Source: JBEBXQ01 sp040391535 (GTDB lineage: Bacteria > Bacteroidota > Bacteroidia > Cytophagales > Spirosomataceae). From it: DNA of 14,886 bases. A program made the translations under genes and the position numbers. The notes under the pieces were generated by a model. The model was given only the letters and a program-made list of their open reading frames with translations. It searched no databases and was not told the DNA's origin. Below, one piece after another: positions 7,517-14,778 of the stretch (positions are counted from its first letter, which is position 1; each line of letters starts with the position of its first letter). Location: NCBI GenBank assembly GCA_040391535.1, contig JBEBXQ010000124.1, forward strand, positions 1 to 14,886. The letters are read 5' to 3'.

Positions 7517-8791
7517 TTACTGAATTGTTTTATTATTCAGTAATGACCGGTACAGATCAATGTATTGGCGCGCAACCACCTCTTCGGCATATTCGTTTTC
7601 AACTTTTTGCCGGGCATTTGCCGATAAGTTTTCAGGATGTTCCAGTACCCACCGGATACCGTCCCTTAATGACTCTACAGACAGGTAATCCGCCACATAT
7701 CCGTTTTGCATATGGTCAATCATTTCGGGAATACCACCGGTATTAAACCCTACAACCGGAGTACCGCAAGCCATGGATTCCATGATGGTATTGGGCAGGT
7801 TTTCTTCAAGGGAAGGAATGACAAACAAAGTAGCTGCACTATAAGCCGCAGCAATTTTCTCCGGGTGGTCTAAATAACCAAGATAATTTACTTTTAATGG
7901 AAAATCACTTATTGAATTCTCGTCAGTTTTTCCCATAATCAGCAGTTCTACATAGTCATAATATTGAGGATATTCTCCTAATAATTCTGAAACAGCTTTT
8001 TGGAAATAAGGATACCCTTTACCTGGAGCTTTCACATTTACAGCTGCAAAAAGAATATAAGCTTTATTCATATTTAGTCCCAGATTCAATTGTGCTTCTG
8101 CTTTTTTCTGCGGACTGAAAACGGTTATGTCAATTGCATTGGGAATACTTCTGATATTAAAATCATTCAGCAGGCTACTTTGCTCTGCTTTCTCTTTCAG
8201 CCAATGGCTACATGTTACTACAGCAAAAGGATAATTTTTGTATATCTCTTTCTTTCGGGTCCACCTTTGATTCGATAGATCATGCTCACCCGGATTACGT
8301 AAAAACCTGCAGTCACCGCACTGATTCTGAAAATGATTACAAGAACCGCTGTGATGGCAACCGCCGGTCAGAGGCCACATGTCATGGAATGTCCAAACGA
8401 CAGGTTTGTCCAGTGCAAAAATTTTTCTGAGGGAATGTAAGGATAGAAAGCCAAAATTGACCCAGTGAAGATGAATAATATCAGCCTCCTTTACAAGACT
8501 GTGTGTGCTGATATCAATACCGGTAATAGCAGGAGAAAATGCAAATCTGCTGGCTTTGTCTTTCTCATAAGGCAGGAAATAAAGCCTTTCTCCAATGAAT
8601 CTTCCCCACGATAAGGTTTTTTGCCAATCAGAAATACTGACAGCATTTACATGTGCTGCGGGTCTGACAAGCTTGTCCACCAGCAAGCTTGAAGAAATAC
8701 CTTCATTTTGCAGGGCAACATGAAGCCTGTTTGCAGCCACGGCGGCTCCTCCAATTGTCTGAAATGTGCTAAGCTGAAGAATTTTTAGCAA
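7517..8791 (-). CDS. Family 4 glycosyltransferase, WcaC-like, with four-cysteine insertion
   Basis: A 424-residue GT-B-fold, retaining glycosyltransferase. The N-terminal half opens with KILQLSTFQTIGGAAVAANRL (glycine-rich acceptor loop) and has DIIHLHW (104-110) and WTFHDMWPLTGGC (133-145). The C-terminal half carries the donor-site E-x7-E signature (Glu330 and Glu338 in SLEENLPNTIMESMACGTPVVG) and a GGIPEMI loop. Between them is a C-x5-C-x6-C-x2-C cluster (Cys145, 151, 158, 161). From memory, E. coli WcaC has the same spacing after a similar TLHDHW-TG segment, which supports a WcaC-like subgroup and suggests a structural metal site. No membrane segment. The stop is 2 bp before the GT2 start, and 47 bp separate it from the upstream methyltransferase; all three appear co-transcribed. 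Sugar specificity unknown. Confidence 0.92.
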   Translation of the reverse strand: MLKILQLSTFQTIGGAAVAANRLHVALQNEGISSSLLVDKLVRPAAHVNAVSISDWQKTLSWGRFIGERLYFLPYEKDKASRFAFSPAITGIDISTHSLVKEADIIHLHWVNFGFLSLHSLRKIFALDKPVVWTFHDMWPLTGGCHHSGSCNHFQNQCGDCRFLRNPGEHDLSNQRWTRKKEIYKNYPFAVVTCSHWLKEKAEQSSLLNDFNIRSIPNAIDITVFSPQKKAEAQLNLGLNMNKAYILFAAVNVKAPGKGYPYFQKAVSELLGEYPQYYDYVELLIMGKTDENSISDFPLKVNYLGYLDHPEKIAAAYSAATLFVIPSLEENLPNTIMESMACGTPVVGFNTGGIPEMIDHMQNGYVADYLSVESLRDGIRWVLEHPENLSANARQKVENEYAEEVVARQYIDLYRSLLNNKTIQ

Positions 8792-8838
8792 AACGATATT
8801 TTCATTTAAAGTTCAGGCACTAGTATAACAGAAAATAT

Positions 8839-9600
8839 TCAATTTTTTAATGTTGCCGTAATGACTATATATGGAGATAAAAACCGATTTCTTATGGAAA
8901 ATAATTTTGATATCACCTTTAACGGAAACCATACCAGTTTCATGAATGCCGGCACCCACCATGCCTGAGATTCCAGGTTTTCAAGCCAGATCATAAACTC
9001 TCCGTCATATCGGACTTCAATATCACTTAAACCTAGTGATTTGCAGGTATTGACAAGTAACTGAATATCCATCGAATTGATGTTGTGCTTCAGATAATTT
9101 TCCTGATCAAACGTCCGTTGAAACCAACCGTTAATGCCTTTGAAATTAGGAAGCGTAACAAATAACACTCCTCCGGGTTTTAAGAAAGCTGTATGTTTGG
9201 CGAGGATTGAACGTGTATCGTTAAAATGTTCAATCAAACCGTTGGAGGCGATCAGATCAAATTGCTTTTCAGGAATATATTGAAACAGATCGGCCTCAAT
9301 TACATTTACGGATCCTTGTTTCAGATCATTGGTAACTTCAAGCTCATTCAGAATGCCTTCGTGTACAACGAAATCCAGTAAGGTGGATTCTATACCATAT
9401 TGTTTTGATAGCCATACGGAGTAATAGCCAGGAAACCCCCCGATTTCAAGAAACCCGTTTATTGTATGTTTGCTGATTAATTCATTGAGATGAGACAGAA
9501 AAAGGTAATTCTTTGGTATTTTAAAGACTAAATCTTTCTTTTTCTCCCAGTATTGAAGCCAAAATGGTCTGTCAGTTAAGTTGTTCATGACCTCAATCAA
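8839..9600 (-). CDS. Class I SAM-dependent methyltransferase of a polysaccharide locus
   Basis: A 253-residue Rossmann methyltransferase. The N-terminus has RPFWLQYWEKKKDL (11-24), seen in methyltransferases of glycan loci. Motif I is LEIGGFPGYYSVWL (51-64), an unusual form in which FPG replaces the common CGTG/CGxG. An acidic residue after beta-2 (Asp76 in TLLDF) would bind the ribose. FDLIASNGLIEHF (114-126) and LKPGGVLFVTLPN (140-152) are the motif IV and post-I strands. The last 45 residues are hydrophobic and basic (WWVPAFMKLVWFPLKVISKLF), likely a membrane-contacting helix and not a clear transmembrane span. Methionine 5 (9588) is an alternative start; 9600 is kept because it is 27 nt past the predicted transcription start. 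First gene of an operon with the GT4 and GT2. It probably O-methylates a sugar, but the target is not shown. Confidence 0.85.
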   Translation of the reverse strand: MIEVMNNLTDRPFWLQYWEKKKDLVFKIPKNYLFLSHLNELISKHTINGFLEIGGFPGYYSVWLSKQYGIESTLLDFVVHEGILNELEVTNDLKQGSVNVIEADLFQYIPEKQFDLIASNGLIEHFNDTRSILAKHTAFLKPGGVLFVTLPNFKGINGWFQRTFDQENYLKHNINSMDIQLLVNTCKSLGLSDIEVRYDGEFMIWLENLESQAWWVPAFMKLVWFPLKVISKLFSIRNRFLSPYIVITATLKN

Positions 9601-9632
9601 AATTATAGGTTACTATTAAATTCATGATCATT

Positions 9633-9640
9633 CAAAGGTA
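9633..9640 (-). promoter_or_regulatory. Candidate -7 box (TACCTTTG) for the methyltransferase-GT4-GT2 operon
   Basis: A perfect minus-strand TAnnTTTG element, predicting a transcript start near 9627, about 27 nt before the ATG at 9600. The -33 side is weak: TTTT about 16 nt upstream, or TTTG 10 nt upstream, both off the ideal spacing. It lies directly after the hairpin at 9650-9672, so a new transcript would begin where the previous one ends. Confidence 0.45.
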
Positions 9641-9672
9641 AGTTATAAACCAAAGAAAATTTAGTTCTTTGG
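9641..9672 (-). terminator. Terminator hairpin after the EDD-type glycosyltransferase
   Basis: On the minus strand CCAAAGAA (9672-9665) pairs perfectly with TTCTTTGG (9657-9650) around a 7-nt AT-rich loop. A U-rich but broken tail, TTTATAACTT, follows the stem. It lies about 15 nt past the stop of the gene at 9687-10574. The stem is A/U-heavy, so termination may be partial. Confidence 0.55.
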
Positions 9673-9686
9673 CATGTGGTAATAAT

Positions 9687-10574
9687 TCAGGTTTTATACT
9701 TTATCCGGTTAAGTATTTTCCTGATTAACGACAGCCGGTACTTTTTACCGAACAGGTATATTACCTGCGGGTCAGGCCTGATATCCTTTTCAAAGGTTAT
9801 TTTTCCTTCCCACAGTTCATTATCATAAGCGCTGGTTTTTCTTGAGAAATTCTCACCGCTGCCGTCGGTACCGATATTCTTTATTTTTGATCTCACAGGG
9901 TAGAGGCCATATCCGTCGTTTTTGGTTTGTGACCAGGTCCATCGTACTGCCCAGGAACTGATAAGGCCCAGCTGCTGCTTTACCAGCATCGGCCATAAAT
10001 CTTCACCGCCGGTTGTCAGCTTTTTTCTGAGATGAGCGTCTTTTTTTAATAATCCAAAGTCCTTTACCTGCCAGTCGGCCTGCTCCCAGCGGTTGCGCCA
10101 CGTTCCCCATCCCCACGAGCTGGCCCTGGGTACGAGATATACATCCTGAAGATAATGATCAGGGAGCTGCAACTGAGGCCCGTAACCGGAAACAGAGAAG
10201 ATATGATTCCGGAATGCATATATCTCCAGGGCTTCGTTCATATATTCAAGGAAATCGGCTGTGCAAACCATGTCGTCTTCTATGACAATAACTTTCTCAT
10301 GCTTTTTCAGGACCTGCGTAACGCCTGCAATAACAGAAGCGGCCAGCCCGGTATTTTCCGCAGATTCATGGATAGAAACGGAAGCGAATCCGGAAATAGT
10401 CTGAAGGTAAGCTCTTACTTCCGAAACCTTTTGCATATCCTCTTCGTGCCTTGGGCCGTCGGAGTAAATAATCAGGTCGGATGCTGCTGCAAGCGTATTG
10501 GTCTGCAACGCTTCCACTGTTTTACGGAGATGCAGCGGGCGGTTAAAACAGAAAATTACAACAGGAACTGGCAT
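9687..10574 (-). CDS. GNT-I-like / family 2 glycosyltransferase with EDD motif
   Basis: A 295-residue GT-A glycosyltransferase. It begins VPVVIFCFNRPLHLRKTVEAL, the start common to bacterial proteins resembling eukaryotic N-acetylglucosaminyltransferase I. LIIYSDGPR (34-42) closes the nucleotide-binding part. NTGLAASVIAGV (74-85) precedes VIVIEDDMVC (95-104), where Glu99-Asp100-Asp101 is the metal-binding DXD equivalent. SSWGWGTWRNRWEQADW (152-168) is the tryptophan-rich hallmark of this group, and the YGLYP region (222-226) follows. No signal or membrane segment. It looks monocistronic: a hairpin follows it, and wecB diverges from it across 116 bp. No strong promoter box was found; TTTCTTTG at 10608-10601 is one mismatch from consensus, with a CAAA (minus TTTG) 25 nt upstream. 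The sugar transferred is unknown; GlcNAc or ManNAc would suit the neighbouring epimerase but this is guesswork. Confidence 0.88.
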   Translation of the reverse strand: MPVPVVIFCFNRPLHLRKTVEALQTNTLAAASDLIIYSDGPRHEEDMQKVSEVRAYLQTISGFASVSIHESAENTGLAASVIAGVTQVLKKHEKVIVIEDDMVCTADFLEYMNEALEIYAFRNHIFSVSGYGPQLQLPDHYLQDVYLVPRASSWGWGTWRNRWEQADWQVKDFGLLKKDAHLRKKLTTGGEDLWPMLVKQQLGLISSWAVRWTWSQTKNDGYGLYPVRSKIKNIGTDGSGENFSRKTSAYDNELWEGKITFEKDIRPDPQVIYLFGKKYRLSLIRKILNRIKYKT

Positions 10575-10690
10575 AGCAACAGATTTACGGCGTGTTTATG
10601 CAAAGAAAATGGTTTCCGGGCAATATCAGACCACAAATCGTGACGGAATATTTGTAACTTACTTCTCAATACACACACAACTTACACCAA

Positions 10691-11812
10691 ATGAAGAAAG
10701 TTAAAATTATACTGGCCGGCGGCGCCCGTCCCAATTTTGTGAAGATCGCGCCACTCTATCATCATTTTCTTAACTGCGGTTCTATTGATCCTGTGCTGGT
10801 ACATACGGGTCAGCATAGCGACTGGGAAATGTCAGGACAGTTTTTCAAAGATTTGCAGATTCCTGATCCCGATTATTTTCTTCATGCCCGGCATTATTCC
10901 GCAAATACGCTGATTGCCGGCATTCTTACCCGTTTTGAAAAAGTAATCAGAAAGGTGGAACCGGATCTGGTCGTTGTAACCGGAGATGTCACTTCCACGC
11001 TGGCATGTGCTATGGCGGCGACACATGAGAAAATACCCGTTGCACATGTGGAAGCGGGCCTGAGAAGTCATGACAGAACCATGCCCGAAGAATTGAACCG
11101 GGTACTGACAGACCAGCTTTCGCAGTTACTTTTTGTTTCGGAAACAGAGGCTATTCATAATCTGGTGAAAGAGAATATCCCTCTGGAAAAGATTTTCTTT
11201 ACGGGAAACGTCATGATCGATTCTCTTGCCTATCATCTGAGGCATTATTCCGGGCTATTTTTTCCGGGAAGTTTTCCTTCAGTTCCCTATATTCTTATCA
11301 CTATCCACAGACCTTCCAATGTTGATTTGAAGGAGAACCTGCTAAAAGTGGTTTCGCTGATTGAGCAAATCGCTGTTCTGCAGAAAGTCGTCTTCCCGAT
11401 TCATCCGCGGACCATGAAAAAGCTGGCAGAATTTCAGCTTTTGGAAAGATTACAGAAAATTCAGGGTATTGATTGGAAAGAGCCCCAGGGATATCATGCA
11501 TTTATAAGCCTAATGCGTCACGCTTCGGCAGTCGTGACAGACTCAGGAGGGGTACAGGAAGAAACGACCTATCTGCAGGTACCATGCCTCACTTTCAGAG
11601 AGACTACAGAAAGGCCTGTAACCGTAAGCCAGGGAACCAATTTGCTTATCAGTAATCTTGATCCGGATACCCTCGTTTTTCAGTTGAATGAAATTCTTGC
11701 CGGTAAATCCAAAAAAGCTGTGATACCTTCTCTTTGGGATGGCCATGCGGCAGAAAGAATTACAGCGGTAATTCTGGATTCATTTCAGAAAACAACGTTC
11801 AGGATGGTTTAA
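10691..11812 (+). CDS. wecB: UDP-N-acetylglucosamine 2-epimerase, non-hydrolysing
   Basis: A 373-residue cytoplasmic enzyme interconverting UDP-GlcNAc and UDP-ManNAc, supplying ManNAc-type units for surface glycans. Family motifs appear in order: GGARPNFVKIAPL (10-22), HTGQH (38-42), VVTGDVTSTLACAMAA (95-110), HVEAGLRSHDRTMPEELNR (119-137), TGNVMID (171-177), IHRPSNVD (205-212), DSGGVQEET (284-292), FRETTERPVT (302-311) and GTN (315-317). Asp99, Glu121, Glu134 and His206 fall where E. coli WecB has its catalytic Asp95, Glu117, Glu131 and His213. The NFVK and HRPSN versions differ from the E. coli forms and mark a subgroup. Length is normal. The gene is alone on the plus strand between minus-strand genes, and its 3' end overlaps the convergent methyltransferase gene by 14 bp. 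No wecC-type dehydrogenase is present to make UDP-ManNAcA. The upstream AATATTTG (10647-10654) is only an imperfect promoter box. Confidence 0.95.
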   Translation: MKKVKIILAGGARPNFVKIAPLYHHFLNCGSIDPVLVHTGQHSDWEMSGQFFKDLQIPDPDYFLHARHYSANTLIAGILTRFEKVIRKVEPDLVVVTGDVTSTLACAMAATHEKIPVAHVEAGLRSHDRTMPEELNRVLTDQLSQLLFVSETEAIHNLVKENIPLEKIFFTGNVMIDSLAYHLRHYSGLFFPGSFPSVPYILITIHRPSNVDLKENLLKVVSLIEQIAVLQKVVFPIHPRTMKKLAEFQLLERLQKIQGIDWKEPQGYHAFISLMRHASAVVTDSGGVQEETTYLQVPCLTFRETTERPVTVSQGTNLLISNLDPDTLVFQLNEILAGKSKKAVIPSLWDGHAAERITAVILDSFQKTTFRMV

Positions 11813-12416
11813 CGGCATCGACTAATAAAGAAGTGTATACCAATTTGCCACCGGCATTGCGGGAGTCGTTTTCAGCGGAACGATTGATATATCCATCTCC
11901 GGATGACCAGGGTTGCTGATGAAACCGGCCGTCTTCGTCGAAATATTCCAGTAGCTTTATTTCAAAACCGGCACTTTTCAGCCATTCTGAAAGCAACCTG
12001 TAATTGTATAATACCTTATGGTCATCGGCTCCGTCTCCTGTGCCGCCCGGTTTTACTCTTTCGATGTATTCCGGATCAGGGTGAAAGCCGTCGGGGATGG
12101 CAATGCGTAAGGCGCCACCGGGTTTGAGGTAGGTGAAGCAAAGCCAGAAAGCCAACTGCGCCTCTTGTGCGGTCAGGTGCTCCCAAACGTGCTCGGCCAG
12201 CAAACGGTCTATGCTGTTTTCCTTAAAGTACTTATCCCAGTTGTCCTTTTTGAGGATATTGAATGTATCAATATCGGTATGAATCCATCCTTTATAATGG
12301 GTATACCCAGACCCAATGATGACTTTGACCGGCTTTTGCGTACTGTATGAATTGAGCTGGTAAAGGCTGATTGGTTTTCTGAATAACACCGCCAGTATTT
12401 TTTTAATATTGAACAT
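11799..12416 (-). CDS. Small class I SAM-dependent methyltransferase-like protein
   Basis: A 205-residue Rossmann-type protein. KVIIGSGYTHYKGWIHTDID (31-50) takes the place of motif I plus beta-2, ending in the acidic pair that would hold SAM ribose; the glycine loop is short (IGSGYT). IDRLLAEHVWEHL (69-81) is the motif IV region. LKPGGALRIAIPDGFHPDPEYI (97-118) is the post-I strand with a DGFHPDP extension typical of this small subgroup found in glycan loci. LLSEWLKSAGFEIKLLEYFDEDG and a histidine/tryptophan-rich stretch (FHQQPWSSGDGYI) finish it. It lies 30 bp behind the flippase gene, so they are likely co-transcribed. The 3' end overlaps the convergent wecB by 14 bp. Methylation of a sugar residue is a reasonable guess; the substrate is not shown. 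Confidence 0.8.
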   Translation of the reverse strand: MFNIKKILAVLFRKPISLYQLNSYSTQKPVKVIIGSGYTHYKGWIHTDIDTFNILKKDNWDKYFKENSIDRLLAEHVWEHLTAQEAQLAFWLCFTYLKPGGALRIAIPDGFHPDPEYIERVKPGGTGDGADDHKVLYNYRLLSEWLKSAGFEIKLLEYFDEDGRFHQQPWSSGDGYINRSAENDSRNAGGKLVYTSLLVDAVKPS

Positions 12417-12446
12417 CGTTCAAATGATTTGATTTCTAAAATCTGT

Positions 12447-13955
12447 TTATTGCTTTCTATTCAATAGTTGTATGATCCCGTTCCAGCCTGCTGAAATCTC
12501 ATCAGATATTTTCCAGAGTACGATTCCGCCACCAAAAATAATAACAATAACGGCAGAGCGGATCAATACATCACCGATTGTGCCTGCAAAGGTGGCCGGG
12601 AACCAGTGCGGAACGGCACTGGCAACCAGAAAGGTGACTATACCCAGAAGTGTCACCTGTAAAGTCTTCATAGAAAAAGGCTGTACGTGCATTTTGCGGT
12701 AGATAAATATCAGCTTAGCCATATTATAGATCAGCATGGATACAAAAGATGCTGCTGCTGCCCCGTTATAGCCATAACGAGGAATCAGATACATATTACT
12801 GGCTGCCAGCAGGATCGTCAGCAGAAATACAAATAACAAATCGTAACGGAAAAAGCGGGAATTGGTCAGAATTTCAGAGTTAAGGCCGGTCATCATATCG
12901 GTTAGTCGGGCCAGGCCGATCATGAGCACTACCCATTTTCCGCTTGCATATATATCAGAATTGGGGATCAGCTCAAAAACAGCATCAACGTTGCACCAGA
13001 TACCCAGCAGCAACAGACTGCCAATGATATAAAGGTTCAGAGAGGATTTTTTATAAATAGACTCCACTTCTTTCATATCGTTCCGGTGAATGGCAGATGA
13101 CAGGATAGGAGCGGAGATCAGTACAATACTGTTTTTAGGGATGGCAATAATCACAGCAATTCTGGAAGCAATATCAAAAATGGCTGTATTACTTAATCCG
13201 CCTTCAAACCCCGGGAGTAATACTTTCTCAATATGGGGCAATAATGCGGTGGCAGCGCCGCCCAGAATCACCCATAACCCGTAACGGTACATTTCGCGGA
13301 AGGCAGGGTGCCTGACAAAGCCGAAATCAAACCGGAAAAAGAGCTTTCCCTGTAAATGCAGGTAACAAAGCATCGCCACAATGGCCAGTACATAGGCCAG
13401 AACGGTCAATTGTACCATGGTGTCAAAGGTAATCAGCTCAAATCCGTAAAGTAATACAATGGCACTGTTACAGAGCCTCAGTCCCACTTCCCGAATTAAA
13501 GTAGGTACGGCAATTCTCAGGTTGATCCTGGAGTAGGATTCCAGTACCGTCAGATAAACCATTCCGGCGGTCAGCGGTATGAATGTATAATAGTATTTCA
13601 GCAGCAAAGGTGAATGCTCTTCATAGAAATTCACATAGGCTGGCTTGAAAAGAAGATATACTATCGTGAATACAGTTAAACCGGCAAAGGGGGCTGCCAG
13701 CATAAAAGTAAACAGTTGTCTTCGAAGGGGTGCTGTACTGAACTGACTGTGGAAACGAACTGCTATATGAGGCACTCCAAGAAGTGTTACTGACATATAG
13801 ATGACCGGGAAAGTAAGTAAGGTAGAGGCATAGAGGCCCAATTCTTCCTGAGTGAGAAAGGTATTATACAAAATAAGCATATTGAATATGCCTATCATAA
13901 CTCCTATGTAGGTAACAATTGAACTTTTCAGCCCTTGCCGGATGATAATCCCCAT
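12447..13955 (-). CDS. Wzx-like lipopolysaccharide/polysaccharide flippase (MOP superfamily)
   Basis: An integral inner-membrane protein of about 502 residues with some 12-14 hydrophobic segments separated by short basic loops, as in the polysaccharide transporter branch of the MOP superfamily. It should flip undecaprenyl-linked repeat units to the periplasm. The frame is open to an ATG at 14000, but Met16 of that version begins MGIIIRQGLKSSIVTYIGVMIG, the usual N-terminus of Bacteroidota flippases, and has an A-rich AAGAA just before it. I therefore choose 13955 and treat the 15 extra residues as doubtful. Recognisable parts are the first amphipathic helix plus TM1, GLYASTLL in loop 1, SRIAVIIAIPKNSIVLISAPILSSAI mid-protein, and YGYNGAAAASFVSMLIYN near the C-terminal third. 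First gene of a two-gene unit with the methyltransferase at 11799-12416. No Wzy polymerase is seen. Confidence 0.9.
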   Translation of the reverse strand: MGIIIRQGLKSSIVTYIGVMIGIFNMLILYNTFLTQEELGLYASTLLTFPVIYMSVTLLGVPHIAVRFHSQFSTAPLRRQLFTFMLAAPFAGLTVFTIVYLLFKPAYVNFYEEHSPLLLKYYYTFIPLTAGMVYLTVLESYSRINLRIAVPTLIREVGLRLCNSAIVLLYGFELITFDTMVQLTVLAYVLAIVAMLCYLHLQGKLFFRFDFGFVRHPAFREMYRYGLWVILGGAATALLPHIEKVLLPGFEGGLSNTAIFDIASRIAVIIAIPKNSIVLISAPILSSAIHRNDMKEVESIYKKSSLNLYIIGSLLLLGIWCNVDAVFELIPNSDIYASGKWVVLMIGLARLTDMMTGLNSEILTNSRFFRYDLLFVFLLTILLAASNMYLIPRYGYNGAAAASFVSMLIYNMAKLIFIYRKMHVQPFSMKTLQVTLLGIVTFLVASAVPHWFPATFAGTIGDVLIRSAVIVIIFGGGIVLWKISDEISAGWNGIIQLLNRKQ

Positions 13956-14003
13956 TTCTTGATATAACGGATAGCTGCCACGAAATACGGAAAAAAGCAT
14001 CTA

Positions 14004-14037
14004 TTTGCCTAATGGCACTATTTTGAGAATATGTTTG
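14004..14037 (+). promoter_or_regulatory. Bacteroidota-type promoter of the right-edge methyltransferase
   Basis: TTTG at 14004-14007 and a perfect TATGTTTG at 14030-14037 are separated by 22 nt, within the accepted range. Transcription would start near 14043, leaving a leader of about 100 nt before the ATG at 14146. No matching minus-strand promoter for the flippase was found in the same gap; AATATTTG (14092-14085) is one mismatch off and lacks a -33 partner. Confidence 0.5.
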
Positions 14038-14145
14038 ATTTTCAATAAAAATGTAAACAACTCAATGTGTTTCTGAGTTTAGTTCAAATATTATCTACAA
14101 AAAACAAAGGAGCAGGTTGCGAAGACAGCTGGTTTTAATTAAGTA

Positions 14146-14778
14146 ATGAAAAAGATAATCTGGAGTATTTTGAATGAAGTGGGGTTGGGTGGCAGTGTGC
14201 AACTTGGCTTAAAAAGTACCTTGAAAGACAAAGGTTGGTTTAAAAGTTTTCATTCAAAGGAGTCGGTCGACGTTAAAGGGGAACCTTTACCCTGGTATAC
14301 ATATAATTTCATATCATTTCTTACCCCACGGATTGGCAAAGATTTCAATGTTTTTGAATTTGGTTGCGGTAATTCTACACGCTGGTATTCAAAGCGTATA
14401 GCGGAAATTATGGCTGTTGAGAATGATGAGAGATGGTTTAATAGTATTAAAAATACGCTGCCTGGCAATGCAAATGTTATTTTCAGGTCGCTCGGCGATG
14501 AATATGTTCAGTCAGTGATGGAGGCGGGCAGGTATTTTCAGATTATAGTAGTGGACGGAAGAAAGCGGGTAAAATGCACCAAAGCAGCCGTGCATGCATT
14601 GGCTGAAAACGGTGTGCTGATTCTGGATAATTCGGAAAGGGAATGGTATCAGGAGGCAAAGGATTTTATGGCGTCCAATGGATTCAAACGACTTGATTTT
14701 TACGGAATGGCTCCCATCGTTGCCATTGAAACCTGTACCAGCGTTTTTTACAGAGAAAATAATTGTTTAGGAATATAG
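14146..14778 (+). CDS. Class I SAM-dependent methyltransferase-like protein
   Basis: A 210-residue protein with a clear SAM-binding motif I, VFEFGCGNSTRWYSKR (69-84), followed by IMAVENDERW (88-97), where Glu92 would hold the SAM ribose. FQIIVVDGRKRVKCTKAAV (131-149) and NGVLILDNSERE (155-166) are the strand-4 and strand-5 ends. The VVDGR ... LDNS pair resembles O-methyltransferase-like proteins, in which the Asp residues can bind a metal, though this is inferred. The N-terminal 50 residues (WSILNEVGLGG ... PLPWYTYNFI) are a helical cap ending in the conserved PLPWYTY. No signal peptide. It is divergent from the flippase and has its own promoter. It probably acts on a glycan or lipid-linked sugar given the context, but no substrate is shown. 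The start at 14146 (MKKII) is the natural one. Confidence 0.8.
   Translation: MKKIIWSILNEVGLGGSVQLGLKSTLKDKGWFKSFHSKESVDVKGEPLPWYTYNFISFLTPRIGKDFNVFEFGCGNSTRWYSKRIAEIMAVENDERWFNSIKNTLPGNANVIFRSLGDEYVQSVMEAGRYFQIIVVDGRKRVKCTKAAVHALAENGVLILDNSEREWYQEAKDFMASNGFKRLDFYGMAPIVAIETCTSVFYRENNCLGI

Noticed and set aside
7477..7746. Plus-strand frame of 89 codons across the GT4/GT2 junction
   Set aside because: It lies antisense to two well-supported glycosyltransferases and has no promoter or domain.
10155..10643. Plus-strand open frame of 162 codons
   Set aside because: It is antisense to the EDD-type glycosyltransferase, is rich in Cys/Arg/Asn with no recognisable domain, and disagrees with the clear family match on the other strand.
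13956..14000. Fifteen-residue N-terminal extension of the flippase
   Set aside because: The family normally starts at the MGIIIRQ methionine and the extension has no typical features; the longer start cannot be fully excluded.
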